A DNA stretch of 49,028 nt from Aureobasidium sp. EXF-3400 (taxonomy: Eukaryota > Ascomycota > Dothideomycetes > Dothideales > Saccotheciaceae). The notes under the pieces were generated by a model. It ran no database searches and had not been told where the DNA came from. It saw nothing but the letters and a program-made list of their open reading frames with translations. Shown piece after piece: positions 31,101 through 42,214 of the stretch (within the stretch, counting starts at the first letter, position 1; each line of letters starts with the position of its first letter). The stretch spans positions 1 through 49,028 of the forward strand of contig SWBL01000364.1 of assembly GCA_024195585.1 (NCBI GenBank), read 5' to 3'. Made by a program: the position numbers and the translations under genes.

Positions 31101-32466
31101 AGAGACGATTGAGCATGAGGATGGATTGATGCCATACAAGTCGCATGGGGAGACTTCGGTTGTCAACATCCTTCAAGGCATCCAGACGGCATGTAATGCG
31201 CTCGGTGATCTGCTCCACGATGCTGAACTTGAAGACCCCATCATCATCTACATGGTTGATCCTTTCCAGGATGAGTCCATGACCAAGTATCTCTGCGGCT
31301 GCTTCCAAGCTATGCTCATAGCATACTCCTCTGATCGCGAAGATCCACCGCCACTGATCTTGCAGATAATTCCGATGGGCCGTATCGCGTGCCCAACTGC
31401 GCTCATTGTCCCAGATCAAGTTTGGCTGGCCTCACTCGCCTCTTTCATCTACGACCGCGTCCCCGCAATGGAAAAGGACAACCAAAATTCTGCCTGGCAC
31501 ATATCCTCATCCCCAAGCATCCATCTCGCTGCCCCTCCCAGCCGCAAAATCAATTTCGCACTCACGGAACGCACCCCCAGAAACCTCCTCGAAGAAGCCC
31601 AGATTCTGCATTTGGCTTATGCCGTCAATGCCGATAATTCATGGCTCAGCGCGGCTTGGACCGACAACACTGGCCGCCATCAATACCGCGCATCCTACTG
31701 CCTCAGCAACACCGACGGCAGAGTCGTGCTGAATGAACTCAGGGATACAACATTAGCACTCACCCGCACCTCACACTGGCGCATCTTCGTCGCCCGCGCC
31801 GGCGTTATGCGCGACTGGGAAAAACGCATCTGGCGCGAAAGACCTTCCGAAACTTGGAGTATCGCGCTCTTGGATGTGGATATCTCGCCTTCACTGCAGG
31901 TGGGTGCGAATATTGATGTAGCGGGACAAGGACAAGCGGCATTTATGACGCCGGCGGCTACACCACAGCCATCTGCATTTACGAGTCCAGAGGGTGGAGC
32001 GCAGGGAAATACACCTACTGCTGGGGAAACACCGCAGCAAACAGTACAGGAAATCCAGCAGCAGCCTGATCCAGATGCTTTTCTCATCGACAACACGGAT
32101 GAGACGTGGGGTGTCCTTATGCCCTTCTCTTGCACGCGCAGCACCACTCTTTCCCGCCCTCTGGCCTCTGGATTACTTCTTAAACGTGGCTCTTCCTCCT
32201 CTGCCGGCACCGATCCTTCTGCTAATTTGCCATCTCTGGCTGTGGATCTTATGGATGTCATGCCCCCGCGCCTCTTAGATGGCACGCCCTCGTGGCTCAC
32301 GCAACGGGCCCCGGAAACCGTGCTTAAGGAATGTCTGGTTTGGTTCAGGGGCTTGGGCTTACTCGGGAAAATCAGAAGTGTGCCCGGGTGTGAGGCTGGG
32401 AATGTACCTTGGCATTTGGGTGTTGCGATACAAGGTGTTGATGCATTAACCGGGTTTCTGGAGTAG
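28169..32466 (+). CDS. MED13: Mediator complex subunit 13
   Basis: Exons 28169-28210, 28266-28482 and 28538-32466 (introns of 55 bp each, donors GTATGT and GTGAGA) encode 1,395 residues in phase. The N-terminus MDFLKSCWTN is that of fungal MED13 (Ssn2/Srb9). The long middle is acidic and disordered (clusters of Asp, Ser and Pro). The C-terminal domain has the conserved segments LQIIPMGRIACPTALIVPDQ, YDRVP, INFALTERTPRNLLEEAQ, LHLAYAVN and SAAWTDNTGRHQYRASYCL. MED13 links the CDK8 kinase module (with MED12, CycC and CDK8) to core Mediator and controls RNA polymerase II transcription in the nucleus. The TAG stop at 32464-32466 shows that TAG is a normal terminator in this genome. Confidence 0.93.
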
Positions 32467-33191
32467 TGATGATGTGGAAAAAAGTGAGCTAGAGTATATT
32501 CTTTGGAAAGTGCAGGAGATTTAAATTTGAGCATAAGAAAAACTCGTATATTTGAAAACCTTTTTTTTCCCCCATATTTTGAGAGGTTTTGCAAAAGGGG
32601 GGCTTGCGAGTCCTCCATAATCTCTTGAGACATGAGAGGATTTTTTCCTTTTGTTCTTTGTTCTTTGGGAGAGTAGAATTGATGACAAAGTCTACTCAAT
32701 TTTGCCTGTCAGTAGTGTTATGCATCTCGGGAGGTACGTGCTTTGGTAGAAGGGACGGCGTGTCATCTGTTACAATTGATATTTTTTTTTTTTTTTTTTG
32801 GATAAATTAAGTGCTTTTTTTTTTTCCCCTTCCAACACGGTCCGACCGAGCCTTTTGTTGCGAGGGGCGAATGAGACCAAAAATATGAGAAAGGAAAGAA
32901 ATCCCAAGTCTTTGGTATAAAGATGTAGGTTCCGGTTTGGCGCGACGACGATGCGGTGCGTGAATTATAAGTGGATTGTGTTTATCAAGATGTGGGTGGA
33001 AGAAAAATGTAGATATTGCAAAGTTTTGCTTGAAAAAAAAGAAGCACTTGACACTTTAGTCATGTATACCTGATAAGGAAAAGAAAAATAAGACAAAACT
33101 CCCGAGAAGAAACACTTGACCTCCCTAACTCCGATATACCTCCTTAACTCCTAGAGCCCCTCTCTTGGTATTGCAAGTGATGCCATGTCTA
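32467..33191. other. Intergenic between convergent genes, poly-T tracts
   Basis: MED13 and the secreted-protein gene converge here. The gap holds long T runs (about 32779-32799 and 32815-32826) and A/T-rich DNA, consistent with two facing 3' ends. No gene was seen. Confidence 0.55.
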
Positions 33192-35321
33192 CTACTTGAA
33201 AACAACATTCACAGTCTCACAGCCAGGAAGCGGTGCCGCGTTGAGCGCGAGATACGGTCCAGTACCGTAGTAGTCCGATGGCCAGGTAGGACACACCTGA
33301 ACGACATTGCGAGAATCGGATCCAGTGCACGCAAGCTTGCCGGTCGCAGCGCTGCATACAAATTGTGGGTAACCCGCGAAGGAGGTGTCAGCCATGATGA
33401 AGGCATTGAAGTAAGGGTCTGTCCCGGCGGTGTAAGGCGAGTTCAGAATGCCTACATAGTCAGGGCCAGTGGAGAGATGGCCGGATGGGTCGATAGTGAA
33501 CACGGTCGCCTTGGTGGCGTCGTATGTGGAAAGTAATGGGGCCACGTTTGTAAATTGATTGACCGTGAAGAAGATGCCGTCGTAGGTTCCTCCTTGGACT
33601 TGTAGAGAACCAGAGGTTGGGACAGGAGCAGCTGTAGTGGTGGTGAAAGATGTCACGAATGAAGTCTGTGTGGCAAGAGTGACAGTGACGGTCGCAGCAG
33701 TGATGGTGGATGTGCTGGTTGCCTGGGTGACGATGAGGCTACAGGCTCCACTTTGCACGCCAAGAGGGTATTTTGTCAGGACTGCTGGAGTCGAGACAGC
33801 ACGTTTCTCGATGTTGGTGTTGGTGGGATAACTGCCCTTGGGAATAACCAGAAAGAGGCTCGACTCATCACGTTTGGCCTTCGCAGTCTGGACCACGACA
33901 ACGGTGGAGGTGATCAGCGGCGTAACCGTGGCTGAAGGAGTGACAGTGGTCACAAGTGGGGTCAAGGTAAGAAGGCTTGAGCAATAAGGCTGGAAGACAG
34001 AAGTCAAAGAAGCAGGAGAGTAGGTCATGTCTTGACGAGCCTGGTACTTGGCGCCAGTGGCATCGCCGACGGTAGGACTGACACCAGGGTTGACCTTGGA
34101 GTATCCGAAACTGTAGTTGACGAGGTACTGATCTTGACCTCTCCACTGGCCTCCATTCACAGCGTATGTGCTTGTCCAGGCCTCAGTGTATAAAGCGCAG
34201 TATTGACCCTGAGGCTGGACACTACCATCGGCCTTGTATGCGGTTAAGACATAGGTGTTGAAGAAGTTGCAGACCTTGTAAGGAGTACCGTCCTTGGGAG
34301 CTGTAGCCTTGTTGTATGCAGTCTGAGAATCGCAGTAGGCAGAGCAAGAAGCTACGTCCCAGGTCGAGGTGAAGATCTTGGATCCCATGAAAGTGTTGTA
34401 GCCCTGAGCATCATAGGGAGCGTTGATGGCGTATTTGCCATAGGGAGTACCAGCCTGGTATCCAGCAGGGGTCTTGATCTGGTTGGTGACATAGCCATTG
34501 GATCCGGCAATTACGACGCTGAAGCTACCACGAGTCTGACCAGTGTTGACAGCATTGTCCTGTGAAACTGGACCTCCCCAATACACACATTTTATCATGG
34601 TGACCGAGGGAGGGTTGGAGCACGAAGCATCGTTGGGATCAACTTGAAGGTTATGTTAGCTGGATTTTTCAGAGTGGAAAGAAAAATAAATAAAGGTTAA
34701 AAAAAAAAGCTTACCGGAAGGGTCACGCTCGAAGTAAATGTTGATAGAAACACAACCATTCATAGCAGTGCATCGGCTGGCACAAGTAGCAACGTCGTAG
34801 GTGTCGAGTGAGGAAAACCCCATGTACCCGAAACTTGTTCGAATCAGTTCGGCAATTCTTGGTGAGGCAAAGGGGATGTAAACTCACGCATTGTTGGAAG
34901 CTTGCTGATTCACGAATGCGACGTTGTAGCCAGTGGGTGTAGGAGCGGCGGAAGCAACAGAAGCGTAGTAGTTGTTCGCAAGAAAATTAGCAGCGTTGTC
35001 GGTGCCGGCTGCATAGGTAGGGGCAGAAGTTGCGCCGGAAGGCTGAGGCACGCAGGTAGCGGGAGCTGCTCTCTTGGCAACGACTGCAGTCTGAGACAGA
35101 ACATCGCTGATTTCGATGCTGACAGAGGAGGCAGCTGCGGTGGCGACAGCGATGAGGGAAGCAGTGTCGTAGGTGATGGTTTGAGCAACGACACCAACAG
35201 CTTCAGAGAAGGTGGGGTCGGGAGTGTCCAAAACCATGTCCAAGTCGATTTCTTGAGGAGCAGGCAAGGCAGCGACCAAGTTGGCCGCCAAAGCGGGAAG
35301 GGCATAGGATGAGAAGCGCAT
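33192..35321 (-). CDS. Secreted Cys-rich surface protein with Kex2 sites
   Basis: Exons 35321-34888, 34833-34715 and 34642-33192 (introns 54 and 72 bp; donors GTGAGT and GTAAGC) encode 667 residues. It opens with a signal peptide (MRFSSYALPALAANLVAALP) and carries three Lys-Arg sites for Kex2 (VVAKRAAP, AKAKRDES, NIEKRAVS). Two Cys-rich, PAN/apple-like modules (DVATCASRCTAMNGCVSINI and DVASCSAYCDSQ) precede a Thr/Val-rich linker of the kind found in cell-wall proteins. The C-terminal 150 residues form a separate globular domain (GTYDGIFFTVNQF, YPQFVCSAATG). The likely location is the cell wall or medium; function unknown. No GPI signal was recognised. A TATA element lies about 80 bases upstream on the minus strand. 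Confidence 0.82.
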
Positions 35322-35398
35322 CTTGATGATAGAGATGTGGATGGGATGAAATGAGAGATGTGATTGTTTCTGCTGTCTTTTGGGTGTTGTCTCCCTAC

Positions 35399-35408
35399 CT
35401 TATATACA
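35399..35408 (-). promoter_or_regulatory. TATA box of the secreted-protein gene
   Basis: The minus strand reads GTATATAAGG about 80 bases upstream of the ATG at 35321, a good position for a fungal TATA box, with pyrimidine-rich leader sequence between. Confidence 0.55.
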
Positions 35409-36939
35409 CAATGTCCTCTATACCAGAGCCTCAGTCAGAAGAAGTCTCGGTCTGGCCGAGCAGTACAAGATGCCCTTGTAGACGCCATGAGGCGTGGCTC
35501 GCGAAGGTAAAGTCCACCATTTACTGTCTGGGAACTGTCGACGCCAGCTGAAGATCTAAGGGGGCTTGATGGTTACGGGGTCAAACACATCGGCGCGGAG
35601 CACTTTGCAGGTAAGAGGTCAGGAAGACTCAGGGTGAGAAGGACTAAACCGTATCCTGTCGACACGCGCGAGGAAAGCGCGATCCTTCCGTGATCGGAAG
35701 CAGCGAAATTTGTGTCCAAATGGGGCTAGCGAAAAGCTTGTTGCCCTCTGGAGGAATCTCCGGCTGGGGCTGTGTGCCGCTACTTGTTCTCTGTTCCTGC
35801 AGAATACCTGCCATGTTGTAACTATTCGACATCATCAGGTACTCTGAACATGTCAGACGTTCCATCGAACAATTCGAACCACATACAATCAACGACAGCG
35901 TTGAGAAGGACTCAGTCCGCAACACCAACGTTCGTCGCGGCATCAGCGTCCTGCAACGACCCCGCAAAATGTTTCCCTGCCGTTGCGCCCGCGGATGAGA
36001 CATGGGCTTGGGCTTCAGCTCCTGTCGCTAGCAATATTGATTCTGCAAGTCAAGTGTCCCCCAGACTTGACCTCTTCCAAGGTCGGTGAGAAGGTTCGGC
36101 ATGCCCGATATTGCTAAGGGTACTTTCCGGTGCTGGAAATACACCAAACAAGCGACAGCTGAGCTCCGCAAGTGCTCTTAGACCCTACTCGAACGCGGAC
36201 AAGGGTCTTCTTAGATGCGGTGAAAGGTCTTGGTGTGTCTCTCTTTTCGCAGCTCTTCAGCCCTACTTGATCGGCTCGAGACGAATCGGAGGATTTACGA
36301 GCCTCGAATCTCTGTACCAGCACCACGTGCCGGCGCTTCGGCTCGAGACGATCATTTTGTTCCCTAAATCTTCTGCGCTCTTCCGACCTAACTCGGCCAT
36401 GTGGACATCCCGAATGCTCAAGATTTGCAAGAAAGTTCATCCAACACGGCAGACGACTGGCGAAGGATCTGTCTGTACAACAAGACTGCTCAACTGCACG
36501 GCTCAGCTCCTCCTGCATGCACTCCATCCCGCTGAGCTGAGATATCTATCTTTGGGTTGCGAGAGACATGTTCTCAGACCATGTCTCTTTCTCAGCTTAC
36601 TTTGTTCAAGAGCAGAGAGTACGCAGGGGATGTCTTGACATTCGGCAGCAGAATACGATGTCCCGGCAGACGAAGCAAGCGTAGCTGACCGTTGAAACCC
36701 GGTATGACTCTCGAACCATCAACAGATCACCTGCCACAGTGCAGCCACACGGAACCTGCGAAAGCGACTTTCGCGTCCATGGATGGGAAGATTCGTGTCC
36801 CAACACTACAATCGCAGTCTTAAGGAGGAAATGGCTTGACTTGTGCCAGGCATACACCCAAGCTGTTTTGCAGACTGTGGTCTGATGTGTTTATTTGGAA
36901 TATGCCTAGCCCTTCTCTAGTCACAATTGTTCGTCCTGC
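35409..36939. other. Mostly intergenic; possible unresolved plus-strand gene at 35850-36540
   Basis: An open frame starts at ATG 35850 and runs to 36089, Ser/Thr/Ala-rich (SDVPSNNSNHIQSTTALR) with a GTGAGA donor at its end. A later stretch (36420-36540) reads FARKFIQHGRRLAKDLS and ends in TGA. I could not find splice sites joining them in phase, so this may be a degraded or disordered-protein gene, or chance. Confidence 0.3.
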
Positions 36940-37948
36940 ATGGTCAAGAGCCTCTACCACTACCGATTTGACAGATTCTACCAGTCGGTAATGCTATTGC
37001 CGACCAAGAAGAAACCATCTCACATTGCAAGTCACCCAGCAGGCAGCAAACGTCCGTCGAAGCAGGCCGTTATACCCGGGTTTGAGTTCAACAAGCTTCA
37101 ATCCTACTTGACCCGACAGAATCTTCTCTGGAACGACTCGACTCCCGAGTCCACGGCTCCAGAAGACGCCAACGACGATGTGACTCAACTGGCAACTCCA
37201 ACCTCCTCGCGATGGCTTGGTTCACGGTGAGTGTTAGTGAAGCCGAGCATCTTCGCTCAAACCCGTCTTCGACGTTCGGGCGTTGGCGGTGAAACATGAG
37301 CGATTGTCTCAAATGGCAGGGCTGAAGTCGAACAAACCCCCAAGGGTCTTGGGATACGATCAGAATGGCGCAGGGCTGAATCCTCGCTCCAGTCACAAGA
37401 TGCCTATCACCGAATCATGTGGATTGTCGTGAGTATCCGGGTTGGCCTCTTAGCATCAATGCAGTATTAGCCGACCACAGCCAATTGCTCACGCCGAACA
37501 AGACACACCATGTGCTCCCTTGAGACCTTTGCCAGAGGCAATACCCGCACGCAAATATTCCAGACGTGAAAAGTTGCTTCGGCTTGGACTCGAAACACAA
37601 CTTCAAGAGAAGCATTCGTTAAAGCTCTTCTTTAGAGTGTATTATCACCCTCCTCTTGACCTCTGCAGCACGGATATCCGGAATCCAGGTCCGATGGTCT
37701 ATCCTCCATCTGAGCAATCTCTGATCAACTCAGACAATGGCTCCAACCAAACCCAAGCGAATAGCTCCATCAGTCGGCACACTGACACCCATTCTTCCTC
37801 TCCTTCTTTTCCGTTACACTTCGGCGACAGCGAAAAATGTCTCCAACTCAAAACTCCAGGGCTGGGAAAAGAAGAAGCCGGTGAAACAGGAAACGGCCAA
37901 ACGCTTGCACGTTTTCGGAGTTCGACAGCGAGGGTCGGACGTGTTTGA
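36940..37948 (+). CDS. Hypothetical protein, three-exon gene
   Basis: Exons 36940-37226, 37320-37428 and 37481-37948 fit together in phase (287 residues). Both introns have GTGAGT donors, and acceptors GGCAG and CACAG follow at normal distances, which is unlikely by chance. The protein is rich in Ser, Thr, Pro and Lys and probably disordered; a short compact motif FEFNKLQSYLTRQNLLWN lies near residue 50. I see no known domain, signal peptide or membrane segment. The ATG at 36940 is the first in frame, but additional 5' exons (see 35850-36540) are possible. Confidence 0.5.
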
Positions 37949-38270
37949 TCTTTTGCCGTTTTCGTGAGTCGTGTAGACGGTTTGACACGTGGTGGGATGT
38001 TTGACACGAGGTGAGTTGCTGTGGATGGTTCGAGTTGGTGTGTTGCGTGGAGGTTGGTAGATAGTCAGCCGGAGGTTGGAGGACTTTGATGAGTAAGCAA
38101 GCCGTGCGATGATGAAGTGATTGTTAAATCTGTTTCGTCTATAACTGTCGTTGCATTATCTATCCTGTGAGGAACCCATCTCTTGTTTTTATCGCTCTTT
38201 CCTTCTTGCAAAATTTGATTCGAGAAATCCGCGCTGCTGTGAAGCTTCCTTCATATATCCATTGCGTCGT
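37949..38270. other. Intergenic between convergent genes
   Basis: No gene or repeat is evident; the stretch holds the 3' ends of the hypothetical gene and the amylase. Confidence 0.5.
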
Positions 38271-39989
38271 CTATTCCTTGTTCTCCTCATCCTTCTTTTC
38301 CTCATCACCATTCTCCTTGCCAGCCTCCTTGTAAATGTCGCTGTCAAAATTGACAGGGAAGTTCTCTCTACCCTCGGCATCCTTGTTGACCCAGACAGCA
38401 ACACTGCATCCAGGACACTTGAATACACCATTACCTTCCTCATCGATAGTGACCTCTCCTTGCTCCCAGCCCAAAATATCCGTCCACACCTCCCCCTTGT
38501 GCTCAGGTCCCACATGCATCTGAATCTCCCCGGGCCCGGTATTGCTCATCACAACCGCACAGCCGTCCTTTCTATCATGTGTGCCTCTTCTCACCCAACC
38601 GATACAGTTTGCGTCGTTCCAGTAATCGTTCAATTCACCGTAAGCGTAGAGTTTTCTGGCGAGGACGAGGTCGGCGAGTTTGTCGCCGCAGGATGGGGGT
38701 TCCGGGTTATCGCCTTTCATGCCGTAGAGGTCGCCGTAGAAGACTGAGGGGTAGCCGTCGCGGCGGAGGAGGATCAGGGAGTAAGCGAGGGGCTTGAAGA
38801 AGCCTTCGACGGGGGTTTCGACGGTTTGGCCGGGTTGGGTGTCGTGGTTTACTACGACGGTCTGGTTTGTTTGCGTTAGTATATCCTCGTCGATATTGTT
38901 TTTTTGCTGATCATGCAGGGGGGAAGAAGATACTTACCACGGCGTTGACAGGCATTTCCTGGACCAGAGTGTCGTCGAAAACTTTTCGGAGATCTGCGGC
39001 TTCGCCCTTGCTGATGTTTGAGAAGTTGTTGAGGAGAGGGGAGTCGTAGAGGGAGAATTTCCTGTCCATCTGGTTTACCCAGTCGACGAGATCTTGCTTG
39101 TTTCCGGTCCAGAATTCGCCGACGTAGAAGAGATCTCCATGTTCCTTTCTCAACGCCTCGATCCATTCTTTTGTGAAGCGCTGGGAGAAGTGCTGGACGG
39201 CGTCGAGTCTGAAACCTCGGAGTCCTACTTCAGATACAATCCACTTGCCCCAGTTTGTGACGTCCTCGCACACCTCGGGGTGAGAGTAGTCGAGATCGGC
39301 AAACATGAGGAAATCGGCATTACCGCCCTCATCGTCTACACTCTCGCTCCATCCCTTACCCTCACCCTGAATCTGGAAGATAGCATTACGTCCACTTTCA
39401 GCATCGTAATCCGTACCGCCGAAATGATACCAATGGTACTTCTGCTTGCTGTACTTGTCGCCTCTGCCTTCAAAGTTGAAACCCAACCATGCGGTGATCT
39501 CATGACGGTCCGAGATTTGCTTGTCGCGGTCGTTGGAGTCGACTTCGATGACGTGGCATTTTTCCTTCTTGTCGGCGGCGGCTTTGTGGTTGAGCACCGC
39601 GTCCCAGTAGAGACCGATGCCGGAGTCCTTTGCGGATTTGGAGAGTGTCATCAATTCATCTTTTGTGCCCCACTTGGTGGCCTTGCCGCCCTTTTGGTCG
39701 AATTCGCCGAGGTCGTAGAGATCGTAGACGTCGTAGCCGTTGCCCTGGAGAGGTGTCCGAGTCAGTATGGGGGAATGGGGAGATTTTGCGGAGATGTGGA
39801 GGTTCGGGAGCTTACGTTGGGGGAGCTGGCTTTGCAGCCGGGAGGGAGCCAGATGTTGGAGATACCAATGTGCTTGTATGCAGGCATGGCATCGTTCAAA
39901 CGAACATAGTGCTTGCCATCAGCAGGAACATTCCACTCAAAGCCCTGAAGCAGAGTGTAGTTCTCAGGAGTGGGTTCTTCGCCGCCCAT
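38271..39989 (-). CDS. Cytosolic alpha-amylase (GH13, subfamily 5-like)
   Basis: Exons 39989-39816, 39744-38938 and 38861-38271 (introns 71 and 76 bp; donors GTAAGC and GTAAGT; TACTAACG branch in intron 2) give 523 residues. It begins YTLLQGFEWNVPADGKHY, typical of intracellular GH13_5 enzymes. Catalytic residues are visible: nucleophile Asp 239 in GFRLDAVQ, acid/base Glu 268 in VGEFWTGN, and Asp 334 in NHDTQPG. The order and spacing match bacterial liquefying amylases such as that of Bacillus licheniformis, to which this fungal subfamily is related. There is no signal peptide, so it should cleave internal alpha-1,4-glucan bonds inside the cell. In fungi such enzymes are tied to cell-wall alpha-glucan synthesis. 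The tail is highly charged (DEEKKDEENKE). Confidence 0.92.
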
Positions 39990-40942
39990 GGTTGCTAATA
40001 TTCCTCGAGTGATAAGGATAATGAAAGGGAAAAGTGTGTATATAAAGAAAAGGTAGAACGGGAAAGCGGACAGCAAGCTCACGATATGTATATCATCCCA
40101 AGCAATAGGAAGTGGGATGAGAATCACCTCAACAAAGACCTACACCACTGCCCCTCCCAACAAACGGCGCTTTCACATGCCCCCTCTGCCTTGATTGTTT
40201 ACGGAAAGTGGGGGCCACCGACATCACAAAAAGCTTACACGTGGCATGTAAACAACCTTGAGCAGGGCAACGAGCGTTGCAACAACCCTGATTTTTTCGC
40301 AGCGGCCGAGCAAAGTTGATAAGAGACTTTGTGACGTAGCTGCAGCGGCAGAAAGTCAACGGTTTGAGTGGGTTGGGTGACAGATGCGGGAAAGCGGGAT
40401 GTGTGGAGGGTGAAACTGCCGATCCGGAAGGGAGACCGAAGTCAGGGTGCTCCCCAAAGCATCATCTCCAGACAGTTTTTGGACGACAATAGTCCACGAA
40501 AGAGTACCATGGCGGATTGATAAGCATCAGATGGTCGATATTATATCCCCTCATACTGCTGATAAAGTATTGGAGGCCACAATAGTCCCGTGAAGGCATA
40601 GTTTGGTTTTTCGTGATCTTGATTCTTCAAACTCTGAACCTGACCATAGATTGCGTTGGAGCCTGCTGGTTCTGCTGAACAATATGATTGAACACAAAAA
40701 ACATGCCAATCGATGCGCATGTCAAGCAAGACTCAAGAGATTACTTGAGAACTTCTCAGACACCAGATGGCTCTAACATAATGATTGTTGCTCATGCAAA
40801 ATATTGATATCTTCCGCTTGAAAGCCTACAAGGCTGCAAGTCCGAAGCTTCAATCGTCCCGAAAATCTACCATAACGCGCTCCGTCATCGACGCGTCCAC
40901 TTTCACCATCGTTCTTTCCCTTCCACAACCCCAGATCTCCAA
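39990..40942. other. Intergenic, no gene seen
   Basis: The amylase promoter lies at its left side and the 3' end of the DUF3632-like gene at its right. Short open stretches show no motif. Confidence 0.5.
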
Positions 40943-41967
40943 TCAGTCGCTATTGATACAATCTGAAACACCATCCAGAGCAATCCCATCCTCCAGCTCA
41001 ACTTCATCCATCGCCCGTCCCGCCATCCTCGCATGCATCACAATCCCATCAACAACGCGTCCAGCAAACCCTCTCCTCTTCGACCCGGCCAGATCCCCCA
41101 ACCTCTCCTTCCAAACCCCCCATCGCTGCACACTAAACCCGTCATCTCCCTTCCACAAAGGCTCACTGCCATCACTACCCCCAATCCACTCTTTCCAAAT
41201 CCGCTCTCCCTGATACTTTTCTTTGGTCTTGCAGAAAGACCAAATGAGTGGGGCGGAGTGGATGAGGTATGCAGAGGCGGCGGGGATGTAGAGGCCTGCG
41301 CGACGGAGTTGGGGGAAAGAATTGGTGGAGACTTCGAGGGCGTTGGAGAGGCTGAGGAGGGCTTCTGATTGCATACTGTTGAACTCGATGGGTGAGAGGG
41401 TGGGGGAGAGGGCGTTGAGGTAGAGGGAGGCGAAGGTGGAGGCGGAGAGGTATTGTTGTGCTTGTTGGTGCCAGGTGACTGTGCAGTGTCCGAGGTCGAT
41501 GTTCTCGATTGTATTGACAGCTGCGGTAAACCAGGTAAGAAGAGACTTCAGACGCAAGAAGGGAGAAGAAACACACTCAAAGCTGTTTGGGAAAACTGGA
41601 AACTGAATTCGGGGATATCGTGCCAGTAAGTTCGGTAATTCTCCTTGAGCGGTTTGCCATCCACAATCACATCGGGGAGTTTGGAGATGTGCATGAGCAT
41701 TTGCACGATATGCTCAAAGTTTTTGAATGTGGTTTTCGGATGGATGATGGCGAGAGACAACAACGTGAACGGATAGTACGAGATCTTCTCGCCTCTCAAC
41801 AGACGAGGGTGGTAGGTCGATGCGATATCGTGAGCCGCTGTCTCAGGCTCGACAGTGCCATCCAGAAGTCCTTGGATGACGGAAATGGTTTTCTGCTCTT
41901 CTGGTCTGTTCCAGGCATTTTTGGAATTTGAGGCTGTCAATGTTGTTGTAGTCCAGTTGTCAGTCAT
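40943..41967 (-). CDS. DUF3632-like hypothetical protein
   Basis: Two exons, 41967-41577 and 41520-40943, joined by a 56-bp intron (donor GTGTGT, acceptor CCGCAG), give 322 residues in phase. The ATG at 41967 is used; the frame extends upstream only with a GTG. Segments such as VIQGLLDGTVEPETAAHDIA, HIVQMLMHISKLPDV and YWHDIPEFSFQFSQ are the layout of fungal DUF3632 proteins, which are soluble, alpha-helical and of unknown function. There is no signal peptide or membrane helix. Family assignment is from pattern memory and should be confirmed by profile search. Confidence 0.65.
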
Positions 41968-42214
41968 TCTCGGCACAAGTTAGGTATGTAGGAAGTCTCA
42001 TTACAATCACCAACATGGAGGACAAGACGACAAAACATTCTCAGTACTCTTGGACTGCAATACGCGGTGTCCAAAGAAGGATTCATTCATTGCGTCATAG
42101 GAAACAACACGAGTCAGTGTGATCTGACCTTTGCATAAAACATACATCCGTTACTATCTGAGCATACTGTCCACCTGTAAAAGACATTCTTGAACCGAGT
42201 GTGTTTGAGACCTC

